A stretch of DNA of 14,692 bases from Clostridia bacterium (GTDB taxonomy: Bacteria > Bacillota > Clostridia > Christensenellales > CAG-917): assembly GCA_017507205.1 (NCBI GenBank), contig JAFWBH010000029.1, forward strand, positions 1-14,692, read 5' to 3'. The position numbers and the translations under genes were made by a program. How positions within the stretch are numbered: position 1 is the stretch's first letter; the number at the start of each line of letters is the position of its first letter. This document shows positions 1 to 6,669 of this stretch, piece after piece. The notes under the pieces were generated by a model that saw nothing but the letters and a program-made list of their open reading frames with translations, was not told the origin of the DNA and did not search any database.

Positions 1-14
1 CACTTTATAAACAC

Positions 15-41
15 AAAACGCACAAATAAATGTGCGTTTTT
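15..41. terminator. Rho-independent terminator hairpin of an upstream gene
   Basis: A perfect 10-bp stem (AAAACGCACA at 15-24, TGTGCGTTTT at 31-40) encloses a 6-nt loop and carries A and T tracts on its two sides, so it could stop transcription from either direction. The gene it ends on the plus strand would lie left of the window. It closely resembles the terminator at 1893-1920, including the flanking CTTTATAAA and GTTG. Confidence 0.8.
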
Positions 42-205
42 GTTGTTATTTGGTTTATTTTAAAATTTAATTTTGATAATATTTTGTTGCTTTTGGACAT
101 GCCTTTGTTGAACGATTAAGGCAAGTGTTGTCTGCATAAAAGCCTCAAAAAAGATGGTTTCAAACACAGTGCCAATTTTTGATAAAATTGCGTTCAATGT
201 AGAAT
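42..205. other. AT-rich intergenic stretch, no gene seen
   Basis: I see no supported gene here. A 90-codon minus-strand reading frame crosses it, but it has no SD and no recognisable protein features. The only structure noted is a weak inverted repeat (TGCCTT at 100-105, AAGGCA at 118-123) without a T tract. Confidence 0.5.
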
Positions 206-225
206 ATTTGACAATATTGTCAAAT
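206..225. promoter_or_regulatory. 20-bp perfect palindrome, candidate operator
   Basis: ATTTGACAATATTGTCAAAT is perfectly self-complementary and covers the -35 hexamer (208-213) and the first part of the spacer of the promoter that reads into the membrane-protein gene. The position is that expected for a dimeric repressor that blocks RNA polymerase. A related interrupted repeat, TTGTC-AAG-GACAA, lies at 286-298 in the leader. I cannot assign a regulator; it does not match the Fur, PerR, LexA, Rex or CIRCE sites I know. Confidence 0.55.
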
Positions 226-236
226 TGTCTTACAAT
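208..236 (+). promoter_or_regulatory. Sigma-A type promoter of the YwaF-like gene
   Basis: TTGACA at 208-213, a 17-bp spacer and TACAAT at 231-236 give a near-consensus housekeeping promoter. Transcription would begin near 243, leaving a leader of about 80 nt before the ATG at 324. Confidence 0.7.
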
Positions 237-323
237 GGATGAACAATATGAAATTTTGCATGCAGGGATATACAGCAGACCTACATTGTCAAGGACAACA
301 AATCCTGCGTGTTTGAGGATAAT

Positions 324-1817
324 ATGTATCAAGGGATTATATTTGGTGCGGTGGCACTTCTCAGTGTGATAATATTGCTGTCATTCAGAAAGGTTGATGA
401 CAGGAAGTTTGACATATTTTTGAAGGTTGTGACAATTGTCTTTTGTGCAATAGGATATTTCCGGTATTTTTTGTCTGACGGATTTATTTTTGTTATGAAT
501 GGCGGATGGTATGATGGCATATACTACGACAACGCAGACATTTGGCAATCAATTTTGCGTTGGGTATATTTCACCGCATATTCAGTGTTTCCCATGGCAG
601 TATTTTTCAAGAGCCGTTTCTTCAAGAATGTTGCGTCCTACATCACAATGCCTTTTGCAGTGTTGTCTGCCATATTCTTTGAGGACTATATGGTGTATTT
701 TCTTTCCGAAAGTGGAAGAGGCATCCACGGCCCAGAGGCTTTCAGATATGCATATTTTGTCATTGAGCTTGTGCTTGCAATATTGATTCCATTGCTTCTG
801 CAAATCAAATATAAGCACTATCTCAACTTCAAGGACAAGAGAGAAGTGATCAACTTCTTTGTTGGATTCCCCCTCGTGCTTTTGGTGACAATCCCCGTTT
901 ATGTGCCACAATCATTGCTTGGCTTTGGAGAGGAAGTTTACACTATGTTTGGTGGATTCCATTTTGGATGGATAGGCATTTTGATTGCGGTGATACTGGC
1001 GCTGTATTTTGTGTTCCGATCACGCCCCATGCATGACCGTAAAATGCTCTGCATGTTTTTGACTTTTGCGCTGTTCTTCCACTACAATTCCTTGTACCTG
1101 ATGGGCGCGCCTCTTGATAGATTGCCATTTCAACTATGCAACATAGCATCATACTTCTTGCTTATTGCAATGGTGTTCAATCTTGGCAAAATGATGCAAT
1201 TCTGTTATATAATCAACATAACAGGCACAATACTCGCCATCGCAGCCCCCACATTTGAGCAAGGTGCAGTAAGCTTCTGGACATTGCACTACATTGTTGA
1301 GCATTCACTCGTCCTTGTTGTTCCCGTATTGGCAATGGCGTTGAGATTGTATCCTCGTGTCAACAACAAGAGCATCAAATACGCCTTCATCGGCTTCACA
1401 GCATATTTCTTGTTTGTCTTTATCCTCGGAACTTTGATGAATGGTTTTTCAGAAGAGCTTGGTGGCAAGGTCAACTACTTCTACATGTTTGACCCCGTAG
1501 TCGCATTTGACTTTTTGCCTTTCCTGAGTTTTGCGGGTGAAGCATATTTTACAATTGGCAGATTTGAGTTCTATCCTCTGATGGAGATCATCATCTATTT
1601 CGGATTCAATGCAATTTGGTTGAGCTGTTATCTTGTTATCAGACTTATATTCAAGATTTGTGATCGCTTCCACAATCGTCGTCTGTCAAGAAGACCTTGG
1701 AGGAAGAAGTATGACACATACACCTTGCCACAAGAGTTTGATGGAAATCTTGCAGTGGTTGAGTGGTTGAAAAATAAGAAAAGGCAGAAATCCTGCCCAC
1801 AAAACAATGAAGAATAA
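324..1817 (+). CDS. Multi-pass membrane protein, YwaF/TMEM164-like (TIGR02206 type)
   Basis: The product has 497 residues and roughly a dozen hydrophobic segments. The second half (about residues 225-470) carries the features I associate with the YwaF/TIGR02206 family and its eukaryotic relative TMEM164: the motif LPFQLCNIA with Cys272, then a helix with His322 and His327 (HYIVEH), and later an N-Y-F-Y-M segment. TMEM164 is reported to be a Cys/His-dependent phospholipid acyltransferase, so a lipid-remodelling role is possible but is inference. YwaF-type proteins are usually about half this length; the N-terminal half here is another membrane region of unknown origin. The ATG at 324 is chosen over an in-frame GTG at 309 because GAGG at 315-318 lies five bases before it. 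The basic, soluble C-terminus (last 55 residues) is probably cytoplasmic. The gene stands alone between two terminators. Confidence 0.65.
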   Translation: MYQGIIFGAVALLSVIILLSFRKVDDRKFDIFLKVVTIVFCAIGYFRYFLSDGFIFVMNGGWYDGIYYDNADIWQSILRWVYFTAYSVFPMAVFFKSRFFKNVASYITMPFAVLSAIFFEDYMVYFLSESGRGIHGPEAFRYAYFVIELVLAILIPLLLQIKYKHYLNFKDKREVINFFVGFPLVLLVTIPVYVPQSLLGFGEEVYTMFGGFHFGWIGILIAVILALYFVFRSRPMHDRKMLCMFLTFALFFHYNSLYLMGAPLDRLPFQLCNIASYFLLIAMVFNLGKMMQFCYIINITGTILAIAAPTFEQGAVSFWTLHYIVEHSLVLVVPVLAMALRLYPRVNNKSIKYAFIGFTAYFLFVFILGTLMNGFSEELGGKVNYFYMFDPVVAFDFLPFLSFAGEAYFTIGRFEFYPLMEIIIYFGFNAIWLSCYLVIRLIFKICDRFHNRRLSRRPWRKKYDTYTLPQEFDGNLAVVEWLKNKKRQKSCPQNNEE

Positions 1818-1892
1818 ACAAGACAGTTTTCAATCTACAACCACCCACCCCAAAAAAGACTAAAACAACAAAAAAAACAGCTTTATAAAAAC

Positions 1893-1920
1893 AAAACGCA
1901 CCTTGATTGGTGCGTTTTTT
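1893..1920. terminator. Bidirectional rho-independent terminator
   Basis: AAAACGCACC (1893-1902), loop TTGATT and GGTGCGTTTT (1909-1918) form a perfect 10-bp stem, followed by more T residues on the plus strand and preceded by an A tract that gives U residues on the minus strand. It lies between the convergent YwaF-like gene and sigH and can serve both. Confidence 0.85.
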
Positions 1921-1941
1921 TGTTGGTATGATATTGTTTGT

Positions 1942-2511
1942 TTATTTCACCAGCTTGCTTGCTTTGATTTTCTTTTTGCTTGCAGAGATGAGGTTGTCCA
2001 CCTTTTTGGTGGTGAGGTTGAGCTTTTCTGCGATTTCCTTGTAGGAGTAGTTTTGCAGATACAGACACATCACTGCATATTGGTCCTTGGTGAGAATTTC
2101 TTCAAGGGACTTATAAAAGGATTTCACCTCGTCCATACGTGTCAGAAAGTCAAGAGGGGTTGGCTCGTCAGATGGAATTGATGAGATATATTCAACAGCC
2201 TCCTGCTCCTCCTTGCTTCTGCCTGTGATAGATACAGTGACGGGGGTCTTTTTCCTTGACATATCCACGTATTTATTGTTGAGGGCAGTGCGAAGAAGAG
2301 CACCAAATGGCCCCTTGTTTTCATCGTATACCAGCACAAGCTTGGTCAGAAGAATTTTGCCTTCCTGCACCAAATCTTCAACGGCATAGCCCTCGATATT
2401 TTTATATCCAGAGGCAATGTCAAAGATTTCCTTTTCAAAATAGAGAAGGATATCCTCTTGGGCATTTTGGTCGCCCTCTTTTGCTTTGAGAATGGTGCTT
2501 TGAAGATCCAT
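1942..2511 (-). CDS. sigH: RNA polymerase sigma factor, SigH (Spo0H)-like
   Basis: A sigma-70 family protein of 189 residues; B. subtilis SigH has about 218. Region 2 lies near residues 5-85 (YAVEDLVQEGKILL is the typical core-binding D-[IL]-V-Q-E-G motif). Region 4, at about 135-185, contains a helix-turn-helix (YSYKEIAEKLNLTTKKVDN). In B. subtilis, SigH drives entry into sporulation and competence genes. The assignment rests on the fold and especially on the neighbours: mrnC-rlmB-sigH is a conserved Firmicutes order, here lacking the intervening yacP. The ATG shares a base with the rlmB stop (TGATG) and has no good SD, so translation is probably coupled to rlmB. The region between the two domains differs from B. 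subtilis SigH, so another alternative sigma factor at the same locus cannot be excluded. Confidence 0.75.
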   Translation of the reverse strand: MDLQSTILKAKEGDQNAQEDILLYFEKEIFDIASGYKNIEGYAVEDLVQEGKILLTKLVLVYDENKGPFGALLRTALNNKYVDMSRKKTPVTVSITGRSKEEQEAVEYISSIPSDEPTPLDFLTRMDEVKSFYKSLEEILTKDQYAVMCLYLQNYSYKEIAEKLNLTTKKVDNLISASKKKIKASKLVK

Positions 2512-3233
2512 CAGTGTCTTTGTCTTACAACCTCGTAGAGAATGATGCCTGTTGCAACAGAAGCGTTCAATGAGTTGATTTTGCCATATTCAGGTATGGT
2601 GAGTGTGTCATCACAAAGCTCCTTTGTCAGCTTCTTGATGCCCTCACCCTCACTGCCGATTACGATTGCAGTGTTTCCTGTCAAATTTGCTTGTTTCGGG
2701 GCTTTACCGTCAAAATCTGTTGCATAAACCCACACATTATGCTCTTTAAGCATTCTGATTGTATCGTTGATGTTGGTCACCTTTGCAATGAGCATATGCT
2801 CGGTTGCGCCACTTGCAACCTTGACAACCGTGTCATTGACACCCACGCTTCTGTGCTTGGGTATGACAATACCATGAGCGCCAAAGCACTCTGCGCTTCT
2901 GACAATTGCGCCAAGATTATGTGGGTCGGTGATGCCATCAAGAAGGACGATGAGGAGATCCTCCTCCTTTTCCCTTGCAAGTGCCAAAATATCCTCAACA
3001 GAGCAGTAATCAAAGTCGGTGATTTGAGCAAGAACTCCTTGATGATTGCCACCCTCGCTGAGCTTGTCCATGGTGTATTTGTCAACGTAAGAGATGACTG
3101 TGCGCTTTTCCTTTGCCATTTTGTAGATTGGTGAAAGGACAGGGTCGGGTGCGCCCTTTGGGAGATACAGCTTTTCAATTGTCTTGCCTGCACGATAGGC
3201 TTCTTTCACTGGGTTTCTTCCGTAGATGATCAT
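2511..3233 (-). CDS. rlmB: 23S rRNA (guanosine-2'-O-)-methyltransferase, RlmB/TrmH family
   Basis: A SpoU/TrmH-type SPOUT methyltransferase of 240 residues, the usual length. The N-terminal substrate-binding domain begins IIYGRNPVKEAYRAG. The catalytic domain shows motif 1 (DPHNLGAIVRSAECFGA) with the conserved Asn and Arg, motif 2 (VIGSEGEGI) and motif 3 (IPEYGKINSLNASVATGI), which build the trefoil knot that binds S-adenosylmethionine. RlmB methylates a guanosine 2'-hydroxyl in the peptidyl-transferase region of 23S rRNA; in Firmicutes the homologue at this locus (YacO) is annotated the same way. Start ATG at 3233 has GAGG seven to eight bases upstream, inside the mrnC 3' end. Three bases separate it from mrnC and it overlaps sigH by one base, so the three genes form one operon. 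Confidence 0.88.
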   Translation of the reverse strand: MIIYGRNPVKEAYRAGKTIEKLYLPKGAPDPVLSPIYKMAKEKRTVISYVDKYTMDKLSEGGNHQGVLAQITDFDYCSVEDILALAREKEEDLLIVLLDGITDPHNLGAIVRSAECFGAHGIVIPKHRSVGVNDTVVKVASGATEHMLIAKVTNINDTIRMLKEHNVWVYATDFDGKAPKQANLTGNTAIVIGSEGEGIKKLTKELCDDTLTIPEYGKINSLNASVATGIILYEVVRQRH

Positions 3234-3236
3234 AAA

Positions 3237-3653
3237 TTATTCCTCAAAAGACTTGTCAAGGAACCTTGAAAGTCTATTATTTTGTCCTGTAATATAGAGG
3301 TAGCCTAGGACTGCCTCAAAGCCACTTGCTCTGCGATATTCACCTCTTTCAGCATGCTTTGCAGAGGTCTGAATTTGGCAATTTCTTGCACGGCGAAAAA
3401 CATCTGCCTCTATGTCGTCAAGCTCTTCCATAAGCCTTTCTGCAACCTGTGCTTGATGGACTGCTTTGACAACCTTGGTCACTTCCTTGTGGAGTATGCC
3501 TGTCTTTGAGGTTGATGAGAGGGATATTCTTGTGCGTGCGTAAAGAGATTGCACTGCGTCACCTATGAATGCCAAGGTCATAGGGTGCATTTTTAGAGCC
3601 TCTTCTGTTGATATTGGTGATGAAAAAGTGAAATTTCCTTTGAGCATACCCAT
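3237..3653 (-). CDS. mrnC: Mini-ribonuclease III
   Basis: A 138-residue RNase III-like protein without the double-stranded RNA-binding domain, as in Mini-III, which matures the ends of 23S rRNA in Firmicutes. Visible motifs are LAFIGDAVQSLYARTR (acidic metal ligand in GDA), RARN, and FEAVLGYLYITG with the second catalytic acidic residue. It is first in the mrnC-rlmB-sigH operon; cysS, a common upstream neighbour, is absent. The start is uncertain. ATG at 3653 and ATG at 3647 both keep the family-like N-terminus (ISTEEALKMHP) but have no SD. An internal ATG at 3590 has AGAGG eight bases upstream but would remove residues that resemble the family. A promoter predicted at 3654-3682 would start transcription almost exactly on the 3647 ATG, which would suit a leaderless message. 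Confidence 0.85.
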   Translation of the reverse strand: MGMLKGNFTFSSPISTEEALKMHPMTLAFIGDAVQSLYARTRISLSSTSKTGILHKEVTKVVKAVHQAQVAERLMEELDDIEADVFRRARNCQIQTSAKHAERGEYRRASGFEAVLGYLYITGQNNRLSRFLDKSFEE

Positions 3654-3682
3654 ATTTTAGCACAGACTTTCAATCTTGACAA
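3654..3682 (-). promoter_or_regulatory. Promoter of the mrnC-rlmB-sigH operon
   Basis: On the minus strand, TTGTCA (3682-3677), a 17-bp spacer and TAAAAT (3659-3654) form a sigma-A type promoter. Its -35 overlaps the -35 of the divergent promoter at 3676-3704. The predicted start point, about seven bases past the -10, falls at the ATG at 3647. Confidence 0.55.
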
Positions 3683-3704
3683 GAGGACTTAAATAAGTTA
3701 ATAT
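3676..3704 (+). promoter_or_regulatory. Sigma-A type promoter of the transglutaminase lipoprotein gene
   Basis: TTGACA (3676-3681), a 17-bp spacer and TAATAT (3699-3704) match the housekeeping consensus. Transcription would begin near 3711. Five bases of its -35 are shared with the divergent mrnC promoter. Confidence 0.65.
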
Positions 3705-3727
3705 TAATATATTAAGCATTGCGCTAT

Positions 3728-3743
3728 TGCGCGCATTCGCGCA
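3728..3743 (+). promoter_or_regulatory. GC-rich hairpin next to the SD in the leader
   Basis: TGCGCG-CATT-CGCGCA is a perfect 6-bp stem with a 4-nt loop in an otherwise very AT-rich leader. The last base of the stem is the first base of the SD AGGAG (3743-3747) of the gene starting at 3758. Folding would place a stable helix directly against the ribosome site. Confidence 0.5.
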
Positions 3744-3757
3744 GGAGTAAAGACCCG

Positions 3758-6205
3758 ATGAAAAATAAAACTTTCAAGATAATACTTGTTTTTGTAATGG
3801 TTGTCCTTATGGTGACAGCCCTTTCTGCTTGTGATTTTTTTGACGGAGTGGTTGATGGCTTCAAGGACAGCTTGTCCGGAGGCCCCTCAACCCCACAACA
3901 ACAGCCAACACCTCAGGTGACAGCAGTTGAGGCAATCCACAAGGCAGGGCTTACTGTTGGCGAAAATGGTGTGTTTGTGGCAGTTGTAGGTGAGGAGTTT
4001 ACTCTTGACGCCACCCTCAACACAGGCGCTCCTGACATTGTTGAATACAAGTGGTATGTGGCTGTTGACGGGCAAAAGACAGAGGTGGGCGACAGCAAAG
4101 CCCTAGAATATGCCTTTGAAAGCTACACTGACAAGACCTATGAGTTTTCTGTGACTGCCAACGGAGTTGCCAGCTCAAATACCATACTTGTGACAATGGA
4201 GTATTCAGAAAAGCTTATTGGCACAGGCATCTCATCAACCTCTCACACCATTCATGATGGTGTGTTGCAACAATACATTGACGAGATTTCTGAAATCAAG
4301 CTTGTTGCAGACTGGGACAGGGAAGCATTGCCTGAGGACGCAGAGGTTGTTGTTGAGTGGACCATTGGCGACAATCCCTCTGTAGTCAGTGAGGAAGAGC
4401 AGTTTTCATACACTCCCTCGGCAGTTGGCACATATGAGATTCATCTCACCCTCAAATATAATGAGGACGTGATGAAGCATACCCTTCGTATTCTTGTCAT
4501 TGAAAACTATGCATCGGTTGAAAGTGCAATCCTTTCTCTTGATGACGGAGCAACAGCCTTTGGCAGTGGCGTTGAAACACAATATTTCCAAGAGGTCAAC
4601 AGCGAAAATCGTGATGAAATCACCATAACACTCAACACAACACCTGTTGGTGAAACAGATTATACATCACCGGTCAAGTGGATTGTGAGAGATAGAAGTG
4701 GTGAAAGAGTCCTTGATGATACAGGAAGAAGTGTCACCTTTGAGCCAGCCTATGGTGAAACCATAGTCAAGGCAGTCATTGACAATGTAGAAAGCAAAAA
4801 CATTGTTGTCTTTGCCTTTACCTCTGCCGACAAAACCAAATATGAAAGCTATATGAAGGATACATATGTTTGGGTGGACGGAGTTGAAAACGCATACATC
4901 ACCGACCAGACAGACATTGACAGACTTGTCCAATACGCATTTTCAACAAGACAGGTTTTTGACGGCACAAAGTCAAGTGGATTCCCCTTTGCCCTTGCAA
5001 GCACCTTTGATTTTATACAAGAGGGCAACGATCAACCACTTATTGACACCCTTCAAAAGATAGACGAGTCGGGCAAGATATCAATCAACAGAAGCTGGAC
5101 AGAAAATACAGGCACCGGCGAAAAATCTGACTATGTGCTTTACGTCACAGAGGAGTCAAGGTTTATGGCTCCCACAGCAAACTATTCACCTGCTGAAAAG
5201 GTGACGCAGGATGAAACTGCAATGACCAGCCTCAAAAAGCTTGAAGCTGGCGAAAAACGCACAGCACTTCCCATAGATGACAATCCAGAGTATCCCGATG
5301 CAATCAAAAACAGCCAAATGCTTTACAGAGTCATTGGCTGGGGATATAAGCCCACCTTTGACAGCTCAACAGAAAGCCAAAAGATGCAGGCACTCTACGC
5401 AAGCATCCGTCAGGTTGCCCTTGACTATATGACTGATGAAATGTCAGAATATGAAAAAACACTCATAATATATGAGTGGATTGCACAAAAGGTGGACTAT
5501 GACTATGCCATCATTGATGCACCCTTGGGTGAGTATGACAGCCTTTGCTATAATGCGTTCTCCCTTGAAGGTGTGTTCTGCGATGCAGACGGAGAGGGCT
5601 ATGGTCAGGCAGTCTGTGACGGCAGAGCAAAGGCATTTGTGGCACTTTGTGGTGTTGAGGACATCAAGGCAATCCGTGTTGCCGGCAATTCACAGATTGA
5701 TGGTGTTCAAGAACGCCACGCCTGGAATAAGGTGCTTATTGACATCAATGGTGACGGCAAGAAGGAATGGTTTATGTGCGATACAACCTGGTCAGACAGA
5801 AGCAGTGAAAGCGATCGCACCGAAAGGCTCAACAAGCAGTATTTCCTTGTGACTGATGAGTATATCAAAAACTCACATGTGGCAGACGCACACTATTTCA
5901 ATCCCCCTTGCGTGACCACCTTTGACTATTACGCCAACACCATCATTGACAACGGCAATGAGGACTTTGACCTGTTCATCGACAAAAGGAATCTCTTTGG
6001 TGGCAGTGACGAGCTTGAAAGAGCAGTGAAATACGCCAAGGAAAATGGTGTTATGCTTGAAATCAAGATTTCAACCACCGTCTGCGACACTGCCAATGAG
6101 CTTAATTATCTTATCACAATGAAATACGCCTTTGGTGCAGACATTGATATCTACACCATAGCCGAATCAAGCAAATACAATATTTACACAATAGTGTTCA
6201 ACTAG
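3758..6205 (+). CDS. Large lipoprotein with Ig-like segments and a transglutaminase-like domain
   Basis: The 815-residue product begins with a lipoprotein signal peptide (hydrophobic residues 8-22, lipobox LSAC with Cys25), so it should be anchored on the outer face of the membrane. A Pro/Gln/Ser linker follows, then several beta-rich Ig/PKD-like segments (about 45-360), a region of unknown type (about 360-550), and a transglutaminase/protease-like domain (about 555-700). The catalytic triad is visible: Cys620 in QAVCDGRAKA, His654 in RHAWNKV and Asp675 in MCDTTWSD. Such domains cleave or cross-link proteins or cell-wall peptides; the substrate here is unknown. The ATG at 3758 is chosen over an in-frame TTG at 3719 because AGGAG lies ten bases upstream and the signal peptide starts there. 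About 110 residues after the domain are unassigned. Its TAG stop interlocks with that of the convergent gene. Confidence 0.8.
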   Translation: MKNKTFKIILVFVMVVLMVTALSACDFFDGVVDGFKDSLSGGPSTPQQQPTPQVTAVEAIHKAGLTVGENGVFVAVVGEEFTLDATLNTGAPDIVEYKWYVAVDGQKTEVGDSKALEYAFESYTDKTYEFSVTANGVASSNTILVTMEYSEKLIGTGISSTSHTIHDGVLQQYIDEISEIKLVADWDREALPEDAEVVVEWTIGDNPSVVSEEEQFSYTPSAVGTYEIHLTLKYNEDVMKHTLRILVIENYASVESAILSLDDGATAFGSGVETQYFQEVNSENRDEITITLNTTPVGETDYTSPVKWIVRDRSGERVLDDTGRSVTFEPAYGETIVKAVIDNVESKNIVVFAFTSADKTKYESYMKDTYVWVDGVENAYITDQTDIDRLVQYAFSTRQVFDGTKSSGFPFALASTFDFIQEGNDQPLIDTLQKIDESGKISINRSWTENTGTGEKSDYVLYVTEESRFMAPTANYSPAEKVTQDETAMTSLKKLEAGEKRTALPIDDNPEYPDAIKNSQMLYRVIGWGYKPTFDSSTESQKMQALYASIRQVALDYMTDEMSEYEKTLIIYEWIAQKVDYDYAIIDAPLGEYDSLCYNAFSLEGVFCDADGEGYGQAVCDGRAKAFVALCGVEDIKAIRVAGNSQIDGVQERHAWNKVLIDINGDGKKEWFMCDTTWSDRSSESDRTERLNKQYFLVTDEYIKNSHVADAHYFNPPCVTTFDYYANTIIDNGNEDFDLFIDKRNLFGGSDELERAVKYAKENGVMLEIKISTTVCDTANELNYLITMKYAFGADIDIYTIAESSKYNIYTIVFN

Positions 6206-6618
6206 ATATATTCACGGAGAGTGTCAATGCACTCATCGTAGAAGTCCAGCACTTCACCAGCAATAGACGGCATTTCGGTGCCGTCTTTTTTCAGCTCGTT
6301 GACACACTTTTGCACGCTGTTTACACCCATAATATACCCGTCAATAAGCATCTCTGCAATATGTGACATATTGTCGTTGAACATAGTGTTCATACCCACG
6401 CCCATTTTGAGCATGGTCTTTTCAAAGAAGCCACTTTTGGCTTGCTCCTGTTCCTTGCAATCAAGCTCATTTAGGGCACGATTGTAGAAATTTCTCAGCT
6501 CATCCTGTTGGTTCATTATGAGCCTTCTGAAATCCTCATTATCGATGTGTGACATAAGGTTTTGAATGGACTGAATGCCCATCTCTGTGTTGCACACGAT
6601 TTCTCTGATTATCTTCAT
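6202..6618 (-). CDS. Small helical protein, possibly a ferritin-like four-helix bundle
   Basis: The 138-residue product is almost entirely predicted alpha-helical, with no signal peptide or membrane segment. The pattern of four amphipathic helices (for example EMGIQSIQNLMSHIDNEDF and DGYIMGVNSVQKCVNELKK) resembles ferritin-like bundles such as DUF2383, but I do not recognise a specific family or metal-binding residues, so the function is unknown. The start is well supported by AAGGAG six bases before the ATG. It lies 45 bases downstream of spoIIR on the same strand and may be co-transcribed with it, which hints weakly at a sporulation role. Its TAG stop shares the palindrome CTAG (6202-6205) with the stop of the convergent lipoprotein gene. 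Confidence 0.7.
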   Translation of the reverse strand: MKIIREIVCNTEMGIQSIQNLMSHIDNEDFRRLIMNQQDELRNFYNRALNELDCKEQEQAKSGFFEKTMLKMGVGMNTMFNDNMSHIAEMLIDGYIMGVNSVQKCVNELKKDGTEMPSIAGEVLDFYDECIDTLREYI

Positions 6619-6647
6619 ATTACACTCCTTTTTCCTTTTTAATTTAA

Positions 6648-6669
6648 GGCTGAAAACATTTTGTCAGCC
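6648..6669 (-). terminator. Weak hairpin at the spoIIR 3' end
   Basis: On the minus strand GGCTGA and TCAGCC form a 6-bp stem, extendable past one mismatch, that includes the spoIIR stop codon. It is followed by TTAAATT rather than a clean T run. It could attenuate rather than stop transcription into the gene ending at 6202. Confidence 0.35.

Noticed and set aside
60..332. 90-codon minus-strand reading frame antisense to the leader of the YwaF-like gene
   Set aside because: No SD, no recognisable motif, and it lies across the promoter and palindrome of the plus-strand gene; it is most simply a chance frame in AT-rich DNA.
2691..3134. 147-codon plus-strand frame antisense to rlmB
   Set aside because: rlmB has clear SPOUT motifs in the other strand; the antisense frame has no family features or start signals.
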